From NCBI GenBank assembly GCA_016938245.1, contig JAFGUY010000077.1, positions 1-5,889 of the forward strand: a DNA stretch of 5,889 nt, given 5' to 3'. The stretch's first letter is position 1; every line of letters begins with the position of its first letter. The translations under genes were made by a program, and so were the position numbers. The DNA comes from Candidatus Omnitrophota bacterium. GTDB taxonomy: Bacteria; Omnitrophota; Gorgyraeia; Gygaellales; Profunditerraquicolaceae. The notes under the pieces are model-generated. The model did no database searches. It was not told the origin of the DNA and saw only the letters and a list, made by a program, of their open reading frames with translations. Positions 1 through 5,006 of this stretch are shown piece after piece.

Positions 1-67
1 CTGCGGTAAAGCGAAAACCTACTCCTTGTACGGCTCCTGAATAAAAGGCATGCAATAATTTCTTCAT
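1..67 (-). CDS. acyP: acylphosphatase, N-terminal part (runs off left edge)
   Basis: Reading the minus strand from 67 gives 22 complete codons, beginning MKKLLHAFYSGAVQGVGFRF. The stretch SGAVQGVGFR (residues 10-19) is the signature loop of acylphosphatases, which hydrolyse the carboxyl-phosphate bond of acyl phosphates; in the family the glycine-rich loop binds phosphate and its arginine (R19 here) is catalytic. The ATG is the first possible start, because an in-frame TGA lies immediately upstream (68-70). No clear Shine-Dalgarno sequence precedes it. The gene begins 14 bases after the tRNA-Pro CCA end, so it probably shares a transcript with the tRNA and is released by tRNA processing. Most of the roughly 90-residue protein lies outside the window. 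The same motif also occurs at the N-terminus of the much larger HypF, but the start MKKxxHxFYSG fits a stand-alone acylphosphatase better. Confidence 0.85.
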   Translation of the reverse strand, partial: MKKLLHAFYSGAVQGVGFRFTA

Positions 68-81
68 TCAGACTTAATATT

Positions 82-159
82 TGGTCGGGGCGACAGGACT
101 TGAACCTGTAACCTCCTGCTCCCAAAGCAGGCGCTCTAGCCAAACTGAGCCACGCCCCG
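82..159 (-). tRNA. tRNA-Pro, anticodon UGG, CCA encoded
   Basis: A complete cloverleaf of 78 nt including an encoded CCA can be drawn on the minus strand. Acceptor arms CGGGGCG and CGCCCCG pair fully, with discriminator A. The D arm is GCTC/GAGC with GG in the loop. The anticodon arm is CCTGC-TTTGGGA-GCAGG, placing UGG at positions 34-36. The variable region has 5 nt, and the T arm is ACAGG-TTCAAGT-CCTGT. The C1-G72 first pair is typical of bacterial tRNA-Pro. UGG can read most or all proline codons by wobble. The gene lies 18 nt downstream of the rdgB stop and 14 nt upstream of the acylphosphatase start, with no terminator between them. It is either processed from the operon transcript or driven by the candidate promoter at 172-200. 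UGG is not a queuosine-accepting (GUN) anticodon, so it is unrelated to the que genes. Confidence 0.97.
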
Positions 160-171
160 TGATAAATTTTG

Positions 172-200
172 GTTATATCAACTTGCTACTTGCTTCACAA
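172..200 (-). promoter_or_regulatory. candidate sigma70-type promoter for tRNA-Pro
   Basis: On the minus strand TTGTGA (195-200, 4 of 6 matches to TTGACA) is followed after exactly 17 bases by TATAAC (172-177, 5 of 6 matches to TATAAT). Transcription would start near 165-166, a few bases before the tRNA 5' end at 159. The element covers the last codons of rdgB. The spacing and position are what a dedicated tRNA promoter should show, but the hexamers are imperfect and the sequence is also constrained by coding, so this is a prediction only. Confidence 0.4.
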
Positions 201-786
201 TATATTTCTCAATAAGCTTCCGTGCCTTCTTTAAAGCATGGTAGCGGTGGCTCATCTTATGCTTTATCTTTTCGCTAAGCTGGCCGAAAGTCTTATTATA
301 TTTCGGTATCAGAAAAAGCGGGTCATAGCCGAATCCGTTTGAGCCCTTGGTAGAAAAGTCTATCCTGCCGAAACACTTCCCCTCTACAACCCCTAACAAA
401 CCGCTTTTATCCGCAAGCGCAACAGCGCAAACATAATGCGCTTTTCTTTTGCCCAAAGGAAAATCTTTTAATAATTTAAGCAATTTAAGGTTATTCTGCG
501 CATCGCTCTTATTCTTTCCTGAAAAACGCGAAGAATATATTCCCGGCACGCCGCTTAAAGCGTTAACGCAAAGGCCTGAATCTTCTCCGAGAGTCAATTT
601 TCCGGTTACAGCCGCTGCCTTAACTGCTTTTTTTGCGGCATTTTCCCTGAAAGTCTTTCCGTTCTCAACTATCCGGATATTTTTCTTACAATCTGCCAAA
701 GAACCAATCTTAAGCTTCAGGCCACTTAAGATAACCTTTATCTCTTCCAGCTTTTTCTTATTCTTGGTAGCTACAACTAATTCCAT
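178..786 (-). CDS. rdgB: non-canonical purine NTP pyrophosphatase (dITP/XTP), RdgB/HAM1 family
   Basis: This 202-residue protein has full family length. It hydrolyses dITP, ITP and XTP to monophosphate and pyrophosphate in the cytoplasm, which keeps deaminated purines out of DNA and RNA. Visible motifs in order: ATKNKKKLEE (6-15, nucleotide and phosphate binding), GKTFRENAAKKA (43-54), LGEDSGLCV (66-74, with the general-base aspartate D69), SGVPGIYSSRFSG (78-90), GFGYDPLF (151-158, base recognition) and SHRYHALKK (179-187, with the SHR triad that discriminates the 6-keto group). The start is fixed by MELVVATKNK, the normal N-terminus; the in-frame rph stop lies nine codons upstream with no other good start. 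There is no recognisable Shine-Dalgarno sequence: six T's precede the ATG, so translation probably depends on coupling to rph. The rph-rdgB order is common in bacteria. The C-terminus is encoded partly by a 7-bp tandem repeat (181-194). Confidence 0.95.
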   Translation of the reverse strand: MELVVATKNKKKLEEIKVILSGLKLKIGSLADCKKNIRIVENGKTFRENAAKKAVKAAAVTGKLTLGEDSGLCVNALSGVPGIYSSRFSGKNKSDAQNNLKLLKLLKDFPLGKRKAHYVCAVALADKSGLLGVVEGKCFGRIDFSTKGSNGFGYDPLFLIPKYNKTFGQLSEKIKHKMSHRYHALKKARKLIEKYIVKQVAS

Positions 787-810
787 AAAAAATAATTCTG
801 ACCCCGTTTT
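787..810 (-). other. G-run motif in the rph-rdgB gap, possible small repeat insertion
   Basis: The gap between the rph stop and the rdgB start reads, on the minus strand, AAAACGGGGTCAGAATTA followed by six T's. It has no Shine-Dalgarno sequence near the rdgB start. It is one of only two non-overlapping junctions among the complete protein genes here, and both contain a G/C-run motif unlike the surrounding AT-rich linkers. From memory, GGGGTCAGAATTATTTT-like strings recur between genes in some bacterial genomes, sometimes beside REP-associated transposases; I cannot check that here. No inverted repeat is visible inside the 24 nt, so it is not a terminator. Confidence 0.35.
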
Positions 811-1524
811 TTAGATGAGGTCGCCGACGAATTTGCGCTGGATAGTGAATAAATCCTCAATCCCCTTCTTCGCCAGATCCAGCATCTTATCCATTTTATC
901 TTTTGAAAAAGGTGCCCGCTCGGCAGTACCCTGAATCTCTATAAATTCCCCGCTTCCGGTCATTACGATATTCATATCCACTTCAGCCCTGGAATCCTCC
1001 TCGTAACATAAATCAAGGAGCAATTCGTTGTTTACTATCCCGATACTGGTAGCTGCTACATAATCTTTTATAGGAATACTGCTAACCTTGCCTTCTTTTT
1101 TGATTTTAGCGATGGCATCAACCAAGGCAATGAAGCTTCCGGTGATTGAGGCAGTGCGCGTCCCTCCGTCTCCCTGCAAGACATCGCAGTCAATCCAGAT
1201 AGTCCGCTCCCCTAATTTTTTCATCTCGGTTACCGAGCGCAAAGACCTTCCGACCAGCCTTTGGATTTCATAAGTCCTGCCGGAATCTTTTCCCCGCGGG
1301 ATACGCTTGTCGCATGAACGCGGCAGCATCCCGTATTCAGCCGTAACCCAGCCGGTGCCGGTATTCTTTAAGAAAGGCGGCACGCTCTCCTCAACCGAAG
1401 CTGTGCAGACGACCTTAGTGCTTCCTAACTCAATTAAACATGAGCCTTCTGCGTATTTATTAAAATTACGCGTAATCGTAACTTTTCTTATTTTATCTTT
1501 GCCGCGCCCGTCAATCCTATCCAT
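811..1524 (-). CDS. rph: ribonuclease PH
   Basis: This 237-residue protein has the full length of bacterial RNase PH, the phosphorolytic 3'-5' exoribonuclease that trims tRNA precursors and works as a hexameric ring in the cytoplasm. Motifs seen: RxDGRxxxxIRxVxI at the N-terminus (3-17), GWVTAEYGMLPRS (58-70), RLVGRSLR (89-96), the phosphate-binding GDGGTRTASITG (118-129), YEEDSRAEVDMN (174-185, with acidic catalytic residues D177 and D183) and EIQGTAE (196-202). The C-terminal KKGIEDLFTIQR is also usual. The ATG has the strongest ribosome binding site among the internal genes: AAAGGAGG at 1533-1540, 8 nt upstream, lying inside the end of the fumarase beta gene, which it overlaps by 8 bases. 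Its own promoter is not evident. Co-location with rdgB and a tRNA gene fits its role in tRNA maturation, although co-location does not prove a functional link. Confidence 0.97.
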   Translation of the reverse strand: MDRIDGRGKDKIRKVTITRNFNKYAEGSCLIELGSTKVVCTASVEESVPPFLKNTGTGWVTAEYGMLPRSCDKRIPRGKDSGRTYEIQRLVGRSLRSVTEMKKLGERTIWIDCDVLQGDGGTRTASITGSFIALVDAIAKIKKEGKVSSIPIKDYVAATSIGIVNNELLLDLCYEEDSRAEVDMNIVMTGSGEFIEIQGTAERAPFSKDKMDKMLDLAKKGIEDLFTIQRKFVGDLI

Positions 1525-2041
1525 AAATACTTCCTCCTTTGGAGTCTATCGCTACAATTAAAGGCAGATTTTCTACTTCAAGCTTTAGAATCTGCTCCGG
1601 CCCTAAATCAGCGTATGCCACCGGCTCTACTTTCTTAACATATTTAGAGATAAGCGCGCCGCATCCTGCGGGAGCCAGAAAATAAACTGATCTGTATTTT
1701 TTTATTGCCGTAATTACCTCTTGAGAACGCCTGCCTTTGCCGATCATACCTTTTAAACCTTGCTTAAGCAAAAAAGGGGTAAATTCATCCATGCGCGAAC
1801 TTGTAGTCGGGCCGCAGGAACCGATAACTTTTCCTTTAGGCGTTTTTGTCGGACCGCAATAATAAATTACCGCCCCTTTAATATCAAAAGGACTTTCTCG
1901 ACCTTTACCTCTACCTATGTCTCTTACTAATCTCTTATGCGCCTGATCGCGCGCAGTATAGATTACGCCGGAAAAAGAAACTTCATCCCCGGCTTTTAAT
2001 TTAGCAATATTAAAGCTACTAAGTCCGATTATACGTTTCAT
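1517..2041 (-). CDS. fumB: class I fumarate hydratase, beta subunit (C-terminal domain type)
   Basis: This 174-residue protein is the smaller subunit of the two-part, [4Fe-4S]-dependent fumarase that interconverts fumarate and L-malate in the TCA cycle; the subunit matches the C-terminal domain of single-chain class I enzymes. Visible motifs: GVIYTARDQAHKR (25-37), AVIYYCGPTKTPKG (57-70), GSCGPTTSSRMD (74-85), IGKG (100-103), LAPAGCGAL (122-130) and the closing LPLIVAIDSKG (159-168). Length is normal. The ATG at 2041 is the first possible start, since an in-frame TAA lies three codons upstream (2048-2050). No good Shine-Dalgarno sequence precedes it; the leader holds the palindrome at 2056-2070 instead. 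The stop overlaps the rph start by 8 bases. L(+)-tartrate dehydratase TtdB belongs to the same family and cannot be excluded from sequence alone. The symbol here means fumarase beta subunit, not the E. coli FumB isozyme. Confidence 0.9.
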   Translation of the reverse strand: MKRIIGLSSFNIAKLKAGDEVSFSGVIYTARDQAHKRLVRDIGRGKGRESPFDIKGAVIYYCGPTKTPKGKVIGSCGPTTSSRMDEFTPFLLKQGLKGMIGKGRRSQEVITAIKKYRSVYFLAPAGCGALISKYVKKVEPVAYADLGPEQILKLEVENLPLIVAIDSKGGSIYG

Positions 2042-2055
2042 ATTCTTTTAAATTC

Positions 2056-2070
2056 TAGGGACAGTCCCTA
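2056..2070. repeat. perfect 15-bp palindrome TAGGGACAGTCCCTA
   Basis: TAGGGAC and GTCCCTA are exact reverse complements around a single central A. The palindrome lies in the 39-nt gap between the fumarase alpha stop and beta start. As RNA a single-base loop is too tight, so any hairpin would lose inner pairs. There is no T-tract directly after it on the transcribed strand, which argues against an intrinsic terminator. Similar GGGAC/GTCCC palindromes recur in intergenic DNA of some genomes as repetitive elements (from memory, unverified). It could instead be a protein binding site. Confidence 0.75.
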
Positions 2071-2092
2071 CAGTATCTTCCTACAATATCTT
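2067..2092. repeat. 13-bp tandem duplication across the fumarase alpha stop
   Basis: CCTACAGTATCTT (2067-2079) is followed directly by CCTACAATATCTT (2080-2092), 12 of 13 identical. The second copy carries the last codons and TAG stop of the fumarase alpha gene; the first copy is outside the gene and shares its first four bases with the end of the palindrome at 2056-2070. This looks like a recent small duplication, or the edge of an inserted repeat. Confidence 0.8.
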
Positions 2093-2923
2093 TGTTGCGC
2101 TGCGAAGCGCATGGCAGCTTAAATTAACCGCAACCGGCAGGCCAGCAATATGCGTTGGATACGTCTCGATATTTACCGCTAACGCTGTAGCCTTGCCGCC
2201 TAAGCCCATCGGGCCGATTTTGAGTTTATTAATGTCATCAAGCAGGTCCGACTCAATTTTAGAAACGTAATCCGTAATCCGTAATCCGTAAATCGTAATT
2301 CTTCTTAATAAGGCTTTCTTGGACATAAGGCAAGCCAGGTCTGCTCCGCCGCCGATACCAACACCTACTACATACGGCGGGCAGGCATCCGGCCCGACAT
2401 TCCTTACCGTCTCAATAACAAAATCTTTAATCTCATCAATCCCCGCAGTAGGCAAGAACATTTTCAGAATAGATTTATTCTCGCAGCCGAATCCTTTAGG
2501 CATTACGGTTATCTTTATCTTATCCCCTTTTACGATTTCCGTATGTATTACTGCGCCTTGATGCGAAGATTTATCTCTTTTTAACGGATTACAGACGATT
2601 GACTCCCTGAAAGAACCCTGCTTATACCCTTTAACAATACCTTTATCTATCGCCTTTCTTAAATCCCCTTTTATCCGTACATCCTGCCCTATCTCGGCAA
2701 AAACTATCGGCAGGCCCGTATCCTGACAGATAGCTAACTTATCCCGCCGTGCAATTTCCGCATTATCGACAATCGCCTTCAATGCTGCTTTTGCTTTTCT
2801 ATCCGCCTCATTTTTATAGGCTGACTTGATTTTAGCCAAGACATCAGAACGCAAGGAATAGTTTGCCTTAAGGCATAACTGCGCTACGGCTGCGCTTATT
2901 TTCCCGGCATTAATTATTTTCAT
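2081..2923 (-). CDS. fumA: class I fumarate hydratase, alpha subunit ([4Fe-4S] domain)
   Basis: This 280-residue protein is the iron-sulfur catalytic subunit that pairs with the beta subunit encoded next. The three family cluster ligands are present and correctly spaced: C66 in ICQDTGLP, C181 in DACPPYVVGVGIGG and C270 in VNLSCHA. PKGFGCENKS (142-151) and IGPMGLGGKATALAV (236-250) are also family motifs. The ATG overlaps the queF stop as ATGA, with GGGAG about 10 nt upstream. Two oddities are visible. Residues 208-220 (RITIYGLRITDYV) are encoded by a heptamer tandem repeat (2266-2300) and replace the usual polar, Pro/Glu-rich segment after KKALLR. The last residues (SATKIL) are encoded partly by a 13-bp duplication. 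The cluster and flanking domains are intact, so activity is probably kept. Such fumarases are oxygen-sensitive and common in anaerobes. The tartrate dehydratase alpha subunit is the alternative. The symbol means alpha subunit, not the E. coli FumA isozyme. Confidence 0.9.
   Translation of the reverse strand: MKIINAGKISAAVAQLCLKANYSLRSDVLAKIKSAYKNEADRKAKAALKAIVDNAEIARRDKLAICQDTGLPIVFAEIGQDVRIKGDLRKAIDKGIVKGYKQGSFRESIVCNPLKRDKSSHQGAVIHTEIVKGDKIKITVMPKGFGCENKSILKMFLPTAGIDEIKDFVIETVRNVGPDACPPYVVGVGIGGGADLACLMSKKALLRRITIYGLRITDYVSKIESDLLDDINKLKIGPMGLGGKATALAVNIETYPTHIAGLPVAVNLSCHALRSATKIL
2266..2300. repeat. five-unit heptamer tandem repeat (CGTAATC) inside the fumarase alpha gene
   Basis: On the plus strand three exact CGTAATC units (2266-2286) are followed by CGTAAAT (2287-2293) and CGTAATT (2294-2300). 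Three units make 21 bases, so the repeat translates on the minus strand with a seven-residue period (RITIYGL / RITDY). It stays open in frame and keeps the downstream fumarase motifs in register. This type of GATTACG repeat is known to me as an expanding microsatellite-like sequence in some uncultured bacterial genomes; that comparison is from memory. Confidence 0.9.
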
Positions 2924-3318
2924 TCTCTTCTATACTCCCTTACAACCGTGGTTTTTATCCCTCCGCGCGGGTTAAATTCGGATGTCATCTTAACCCAGCG
3001 GGGTTTACAGGCGCCTATAAAATCTTCCATCATCTTATTGGCAAGATGTTCGTGAAAAATCCCGATATTACGGAAAAATATCGTGTACATCTTAAGAGAT
3101 TTTAATTCTACGCATAATCTATCCGGAGAATATTCTATTTTTATACAAGCAAAATCCGGTAAGCCTGTCTTTGGGCAAATACAGGTAAATTCCGGAATCT
3201 CTATTGTAACAATATATTCCTTATCAAAATATTGATTTACCCAAGTCTCTATCTTAGGAGTCTTTATCCCCCTTATATTCTTTTGTAAGCCTTCATAGGA
3301 AGATTTTTTTGCTTTCAT
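2920..3318 (-). CDS. queF: NADPH-dependent 7-cyano-7-deazaguanine reductase (preQ0 to preQ1), short type
   Basis: This 132-residue protein has the size of the single-domain (Bacillus-type) QueF, which reduces the nitrile of preQ0 to the amine of preQ1 with two NADPH. Motifs: EFTCICPKTGLPDFA (43-57), where C48 is the catalytic thioimide-forming cysteine and D55 the proton donor; the QueF signature ELKSLKMY (71-78), which binds NADPH; FRNIGIFHEH (82-91), with the substrate-contacting E90; and FNPRGGI (115-121). A second cysteine, C46, sits two residues before the catalytic one where Bacillus has serine. The gene overlaps queE before it and the fumarase alpha gene after it by ATGA, so translation is coupled on both sides; no strong Shine-Dalgarno sequence is visible. 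Its presence shows that preQ0 made here is destined for preQ1 and queuosine. The closest family relative is FolE, which lacks this cysteine motif. Confidence 0.97.
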   Translation of the reverse strand: MKAKKSSYEGLQKNIRGIKTPKIETWVNQYFDKEYIVTIEIPEFTCICPKTGLPDFACIKIEYSPDRLCVELKSLKMYTIFFRNIGIFHEHLANKMMEDFIGACKPRWVKMTSEFNPRGGIKTTVVREYRRE

Positions 3319-3989
3319 TTAACCCCCGCAATCTTATGCACCTGCGGAATAACGCAGGTAGTTACTTTCTCTCTCCTGCACATATCCTTAAAAAGCTCAA
3401 GCTTAGTATCCAATGCCCCGCGATTTATCCCTGAATCAGGCTGCAGGATTAAAATCGTATTCCTCGCAACCTCGCGGATTAATTTTATCCCCTCTAAAAG
3501 GTCGCCTTCTTCGGTACACTCACAGATAACCGCTTTCACAAATAACTCTTTTTTAGCGGCTATCTCTAAAAAAACGCGGTGCGCCTCCCAGAAATTATTT
3601 AAACCCGTTGAGCTCGGCAGTTTTAAATCCATAGCCACGATATGCACATAGTCTATCACATCTTTCAGCGCATCAGGAAGAGTGCCGTTTGTCTCAAGGT
3701 AATTCTTCAGATTTTCCCTGTGCGTAAGCTTGAGGACCTCTCTTAAAAAATCTTTCTGCAGTAAAGGCTCGCCGCCGGTGAAAGAGACCGAATGATGGCT
3801 TTTGCGATGGTACATCTTCAGCTCTTTATAAAGCTCTTCGGGGTCGTATTCCAGAAACTTATGCAGCCGGGTATCGCAAAAACGGCAGTTTAAGTTGCAG
3901 CCGAAGAAGCGCACAAATACCTGCCTCTCCCCCAGATATAACCCTTCGCCCTGAATGCTGTCGAAAACTTCCGCGATTTTACCTTTCAT
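3315..3989 (-). CDS. queE: 7-carboxy-7-deazaguanine synthase, radical SAM
   Basis: This 224-residue protein performs the radical ring contraction of 6-carboxy-tetrahydropterin to 7-carboxy-7-deazaguanine, using SAM as cofactor. The N-terminal EVFDSIQGEGLYLG (7-20) is the QueE lead motif. The radical SAM cluster cysteines are C31, C35 and C38 in FFGCNLNCRFCDTR, with the standard CX3CX2C spacing. TGGEPLLQ (71-78) is the SAM-binding GGEP motif, YLETNGT (97-103) matches the family's beta strand, and LQPDSG (182-187) with QVHKI (216-220) closes the barrel. Length is typical. The start overlaps the queC stop as ATGA and the stop overlaps the queF start as ATGA; a G-rich run (GCGGGGG) upstream gives only a weak ribosome site, so coupling is likely. 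The flanking queC and queF genes confirm the assignment against other small radical SAM activases. Confidence 0.97.
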   Translation of the reverse strand: MKGKIAEVFDSIQGEGLYLGERQVFVRFFGCNLNCRFCDTRLHKFLEYDPEELYKELKMYHRKSHHSVSFTGGEPLLQKDFLREVLKLTHRENLKNYLETNGTLPDALKDVIDYVHIVAMDLKLPSSTGLNNFWEAHRVFLEIAAKKELFVKAVICECTEEGDLLEGIKLIREVARNTILILQPDSGINRGALDTKLELFKDMCRREKVTTCVIPQVHKIAGVK

Positions 3990-4657
3990 AATGCCGGATC
4001 AGCAACCCCCGCTTCCTTAAAACCTTTTGCTCTATAATAACAGCTATCGCACCTGCCGCAGGGCGATCTTCCGCCCTCATAACATGACCATGTCAGATGA
4101 TACGGGACCTTAAGCTTAATCCCTAATTTTATAATGCCGGATTTATTTTTACGGATCAAAGGAGCAATTATCTTAATCCCGTGTTTTCTAATCCCGAAGG
4201 CAGTGCCTAATGCTGCTGCTTTCTTAAAGGCATTTAAAAATTGCGGCCGGCAATCCGGGTACCCCGAATAATCCTGGGCATGCGCGCCGATAAAAACCGC
4301 TCCTGCTTTTATTGCCTCGGCAAAAGAAAGGGCAAAACTTAAAAAGATAATATTTCTTGCCGGCACATAGGTTGAAGGAACCTTATTGCTTAAGTATTTA
4401 TGATGCCGAGGTATCTGTTTATTGCTTCCTAACAGAGCTGACCCTCCCCATGGAAACCTTATCTTTTCTATGCGGTAGCCGGTTTTAGCTTCCCGGGAAA
4501 TTCTTTTTGCCGCCTCAATCTCTTTTTTATGGTGCTGGCCGTAATCAAAGATCAGGCTTACTGCATCATACCCTTTTTTCTTTGCCAGATACAGAACCGT
4601 TGCCGAGTCCAGCCCGCCGGATAAAAGGACAACCGCGCGTTTAAGCCTATTTTTCAT
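3986..4657 (-). CDS. queC: 7-cyano-7-deazaguanine synthase (preQ0 synthase)
   Basis: This 223-residue enzyme converts 7-carboxy-7-deazaguanine to preQ0 with ammonia and two ATP. It is a PP-loop ATP pyrophosphatase-fold protein: AVVLLSGGLDSATVLY (8-23) contains the SGGxDS loop (13-18). Further motifs are FDYGQHHKKE (37-46), VPARNIIFLS (98-107) and GAHAQDYSGYPDCRP (124-138). The C-terminal zinc site is complete: C192, C200, C203 and C206 in WSCYEGG...PCGRCDSC. Length is normal. The gene starts 11 bases inside queD and ends overlapping queE by 4. The only G-rich upstream stretch lies about 19 nt from the ATG, too far to act simply, so initiation probably depends on ribosomes finishing queD. The start is supported by the usual short lead before AVVLLSGGLDS. 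Confidence 0.97.
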   Translation of the reverse strand: MKNRLKRAVVLLSGGLDSATVLYLAKKKGYDAVSLIFDYGQHHKKEIEAAKRISREAKTGYRIEKIRFPWGGSALLGSNKQIPRHHKYLSNKVPSTYVPARNIIFLSFALSFAEAIKAGAVFIGAHAQDYSGYPDCRPQFLNAFKKAAALGTAFGIRKHGIKIIAPLIRKNKSGIIKLGIKLKVPYHLTWSCYEGGRSPCGRCDSCYYRAKGFKEAGVADPAL

Positions 4658-5006
4658 AATAAGTAGCCCGGGCCCTCTCCGATTCCCAGACGGTTACAGA
4701 CGTAATCTTAATACCGGAGGCTTTAAGTTTATCGTAAATATATCCGGCGATATTTTCCGACGTAGGGTTAACTTTTTTAAAGTACGGGATATTATTTAAA
4801 TATTTATGGTCCATACCCTCTAGAATCTTATTCAATTTCGCCTTAAGAAAAGTAAAATCCAAGACCATCCCGGTTTTGTCTATTTCTTCCGCGGTTACCT
4901 CTGCCTCCACCTTCCAGTTATGGCCGTGAAGCTCCTCGCACTTACCCTTATAGCCTCTTAAATTATGCGCCGAGCTAAAACCCGACTCCACTTTGATTTT
5001 ATACAC
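4647..5006 (-). CDS. queD: 6-carboxy-5,6,7,8-tetrahydropterin synthase, GTG start
   Basis: This 119-residue member of the 6-pyruvoyl-tetrahydropterin synthase family converts 7,8-dihydroneopterin triphosphate to 6-carboxytetrahydropterin plus acetaldehyde. The zinc ligands are H14 (in FSSAH), H27 and H29, with the catalytic C23 in CEELHGHNW (23-31). Other family motifs are MVLDF (47-51), MDHKYLN (65-71), PTSENIA (81-87) and WESERARATYY (107-117). CxxxHGH with PTSENIA marks QueD rather than eukaryotic-type PTPS. The start codon is GTG: a TAA lies in frame two codons upstream (5010-5012), no ATG is near, and a good Shine-Dalgarno sequence sits 6 nt before the GTG. The gene overlaps murI by 8 bases and queC by 11. 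It is the first que gene of the cluster; folE, which makes its substrate, is not in the window. Confidence 0.97.
   Translation of the reverse strand: MYKIKVESGFSSAHNLRGYKGKCEELHGHNWKVEAEVTAEEIDKTGMVLDFTFLKAKLNKILEGMDHKYLNNIPYFKKVNPTSENIAGYIYDKLKASGIKITSVTVWESERARATYYEK

Noticed and set aside
82..159. Functional link between tRNA-Pro(UGG) and the queuosine genes
   Set aside because: Queuosine is placed at G34 of GUN anticodons (Tyr, His, Asn, Asp). UGG has no G34.
449..1561. Open plus-strand reading frames opposite rdgB and rph (449-814, 1088-1273, 1307-1561)
   Set aside because: They are antisense to strongly supported conserved genes, lack recognisable motifs and have no ribosome sites. 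The shorter plus-strand frames opposite the fumarase and murI genes were rejected on the same grounds.
2056..2111. Intrinsic terminator after the fumarase alpha gene, from the palindrome or the TGCGCT/AGCGCA hairpin
   Set aside because: Neither is followed by a T-tract on the transcribed strand, the palindrome would leave a one-base loop, and the beta subunit gene follows at once and must be co-expressed.
2920..5006. que genes as part of a 7-deazaguanine DNA modification or phage defence system
   Set aside because: No dpd-type or phage genes are present, and queF commits the pathway to preQ1, the tRNA route. The neighbours are housekeeping genes.
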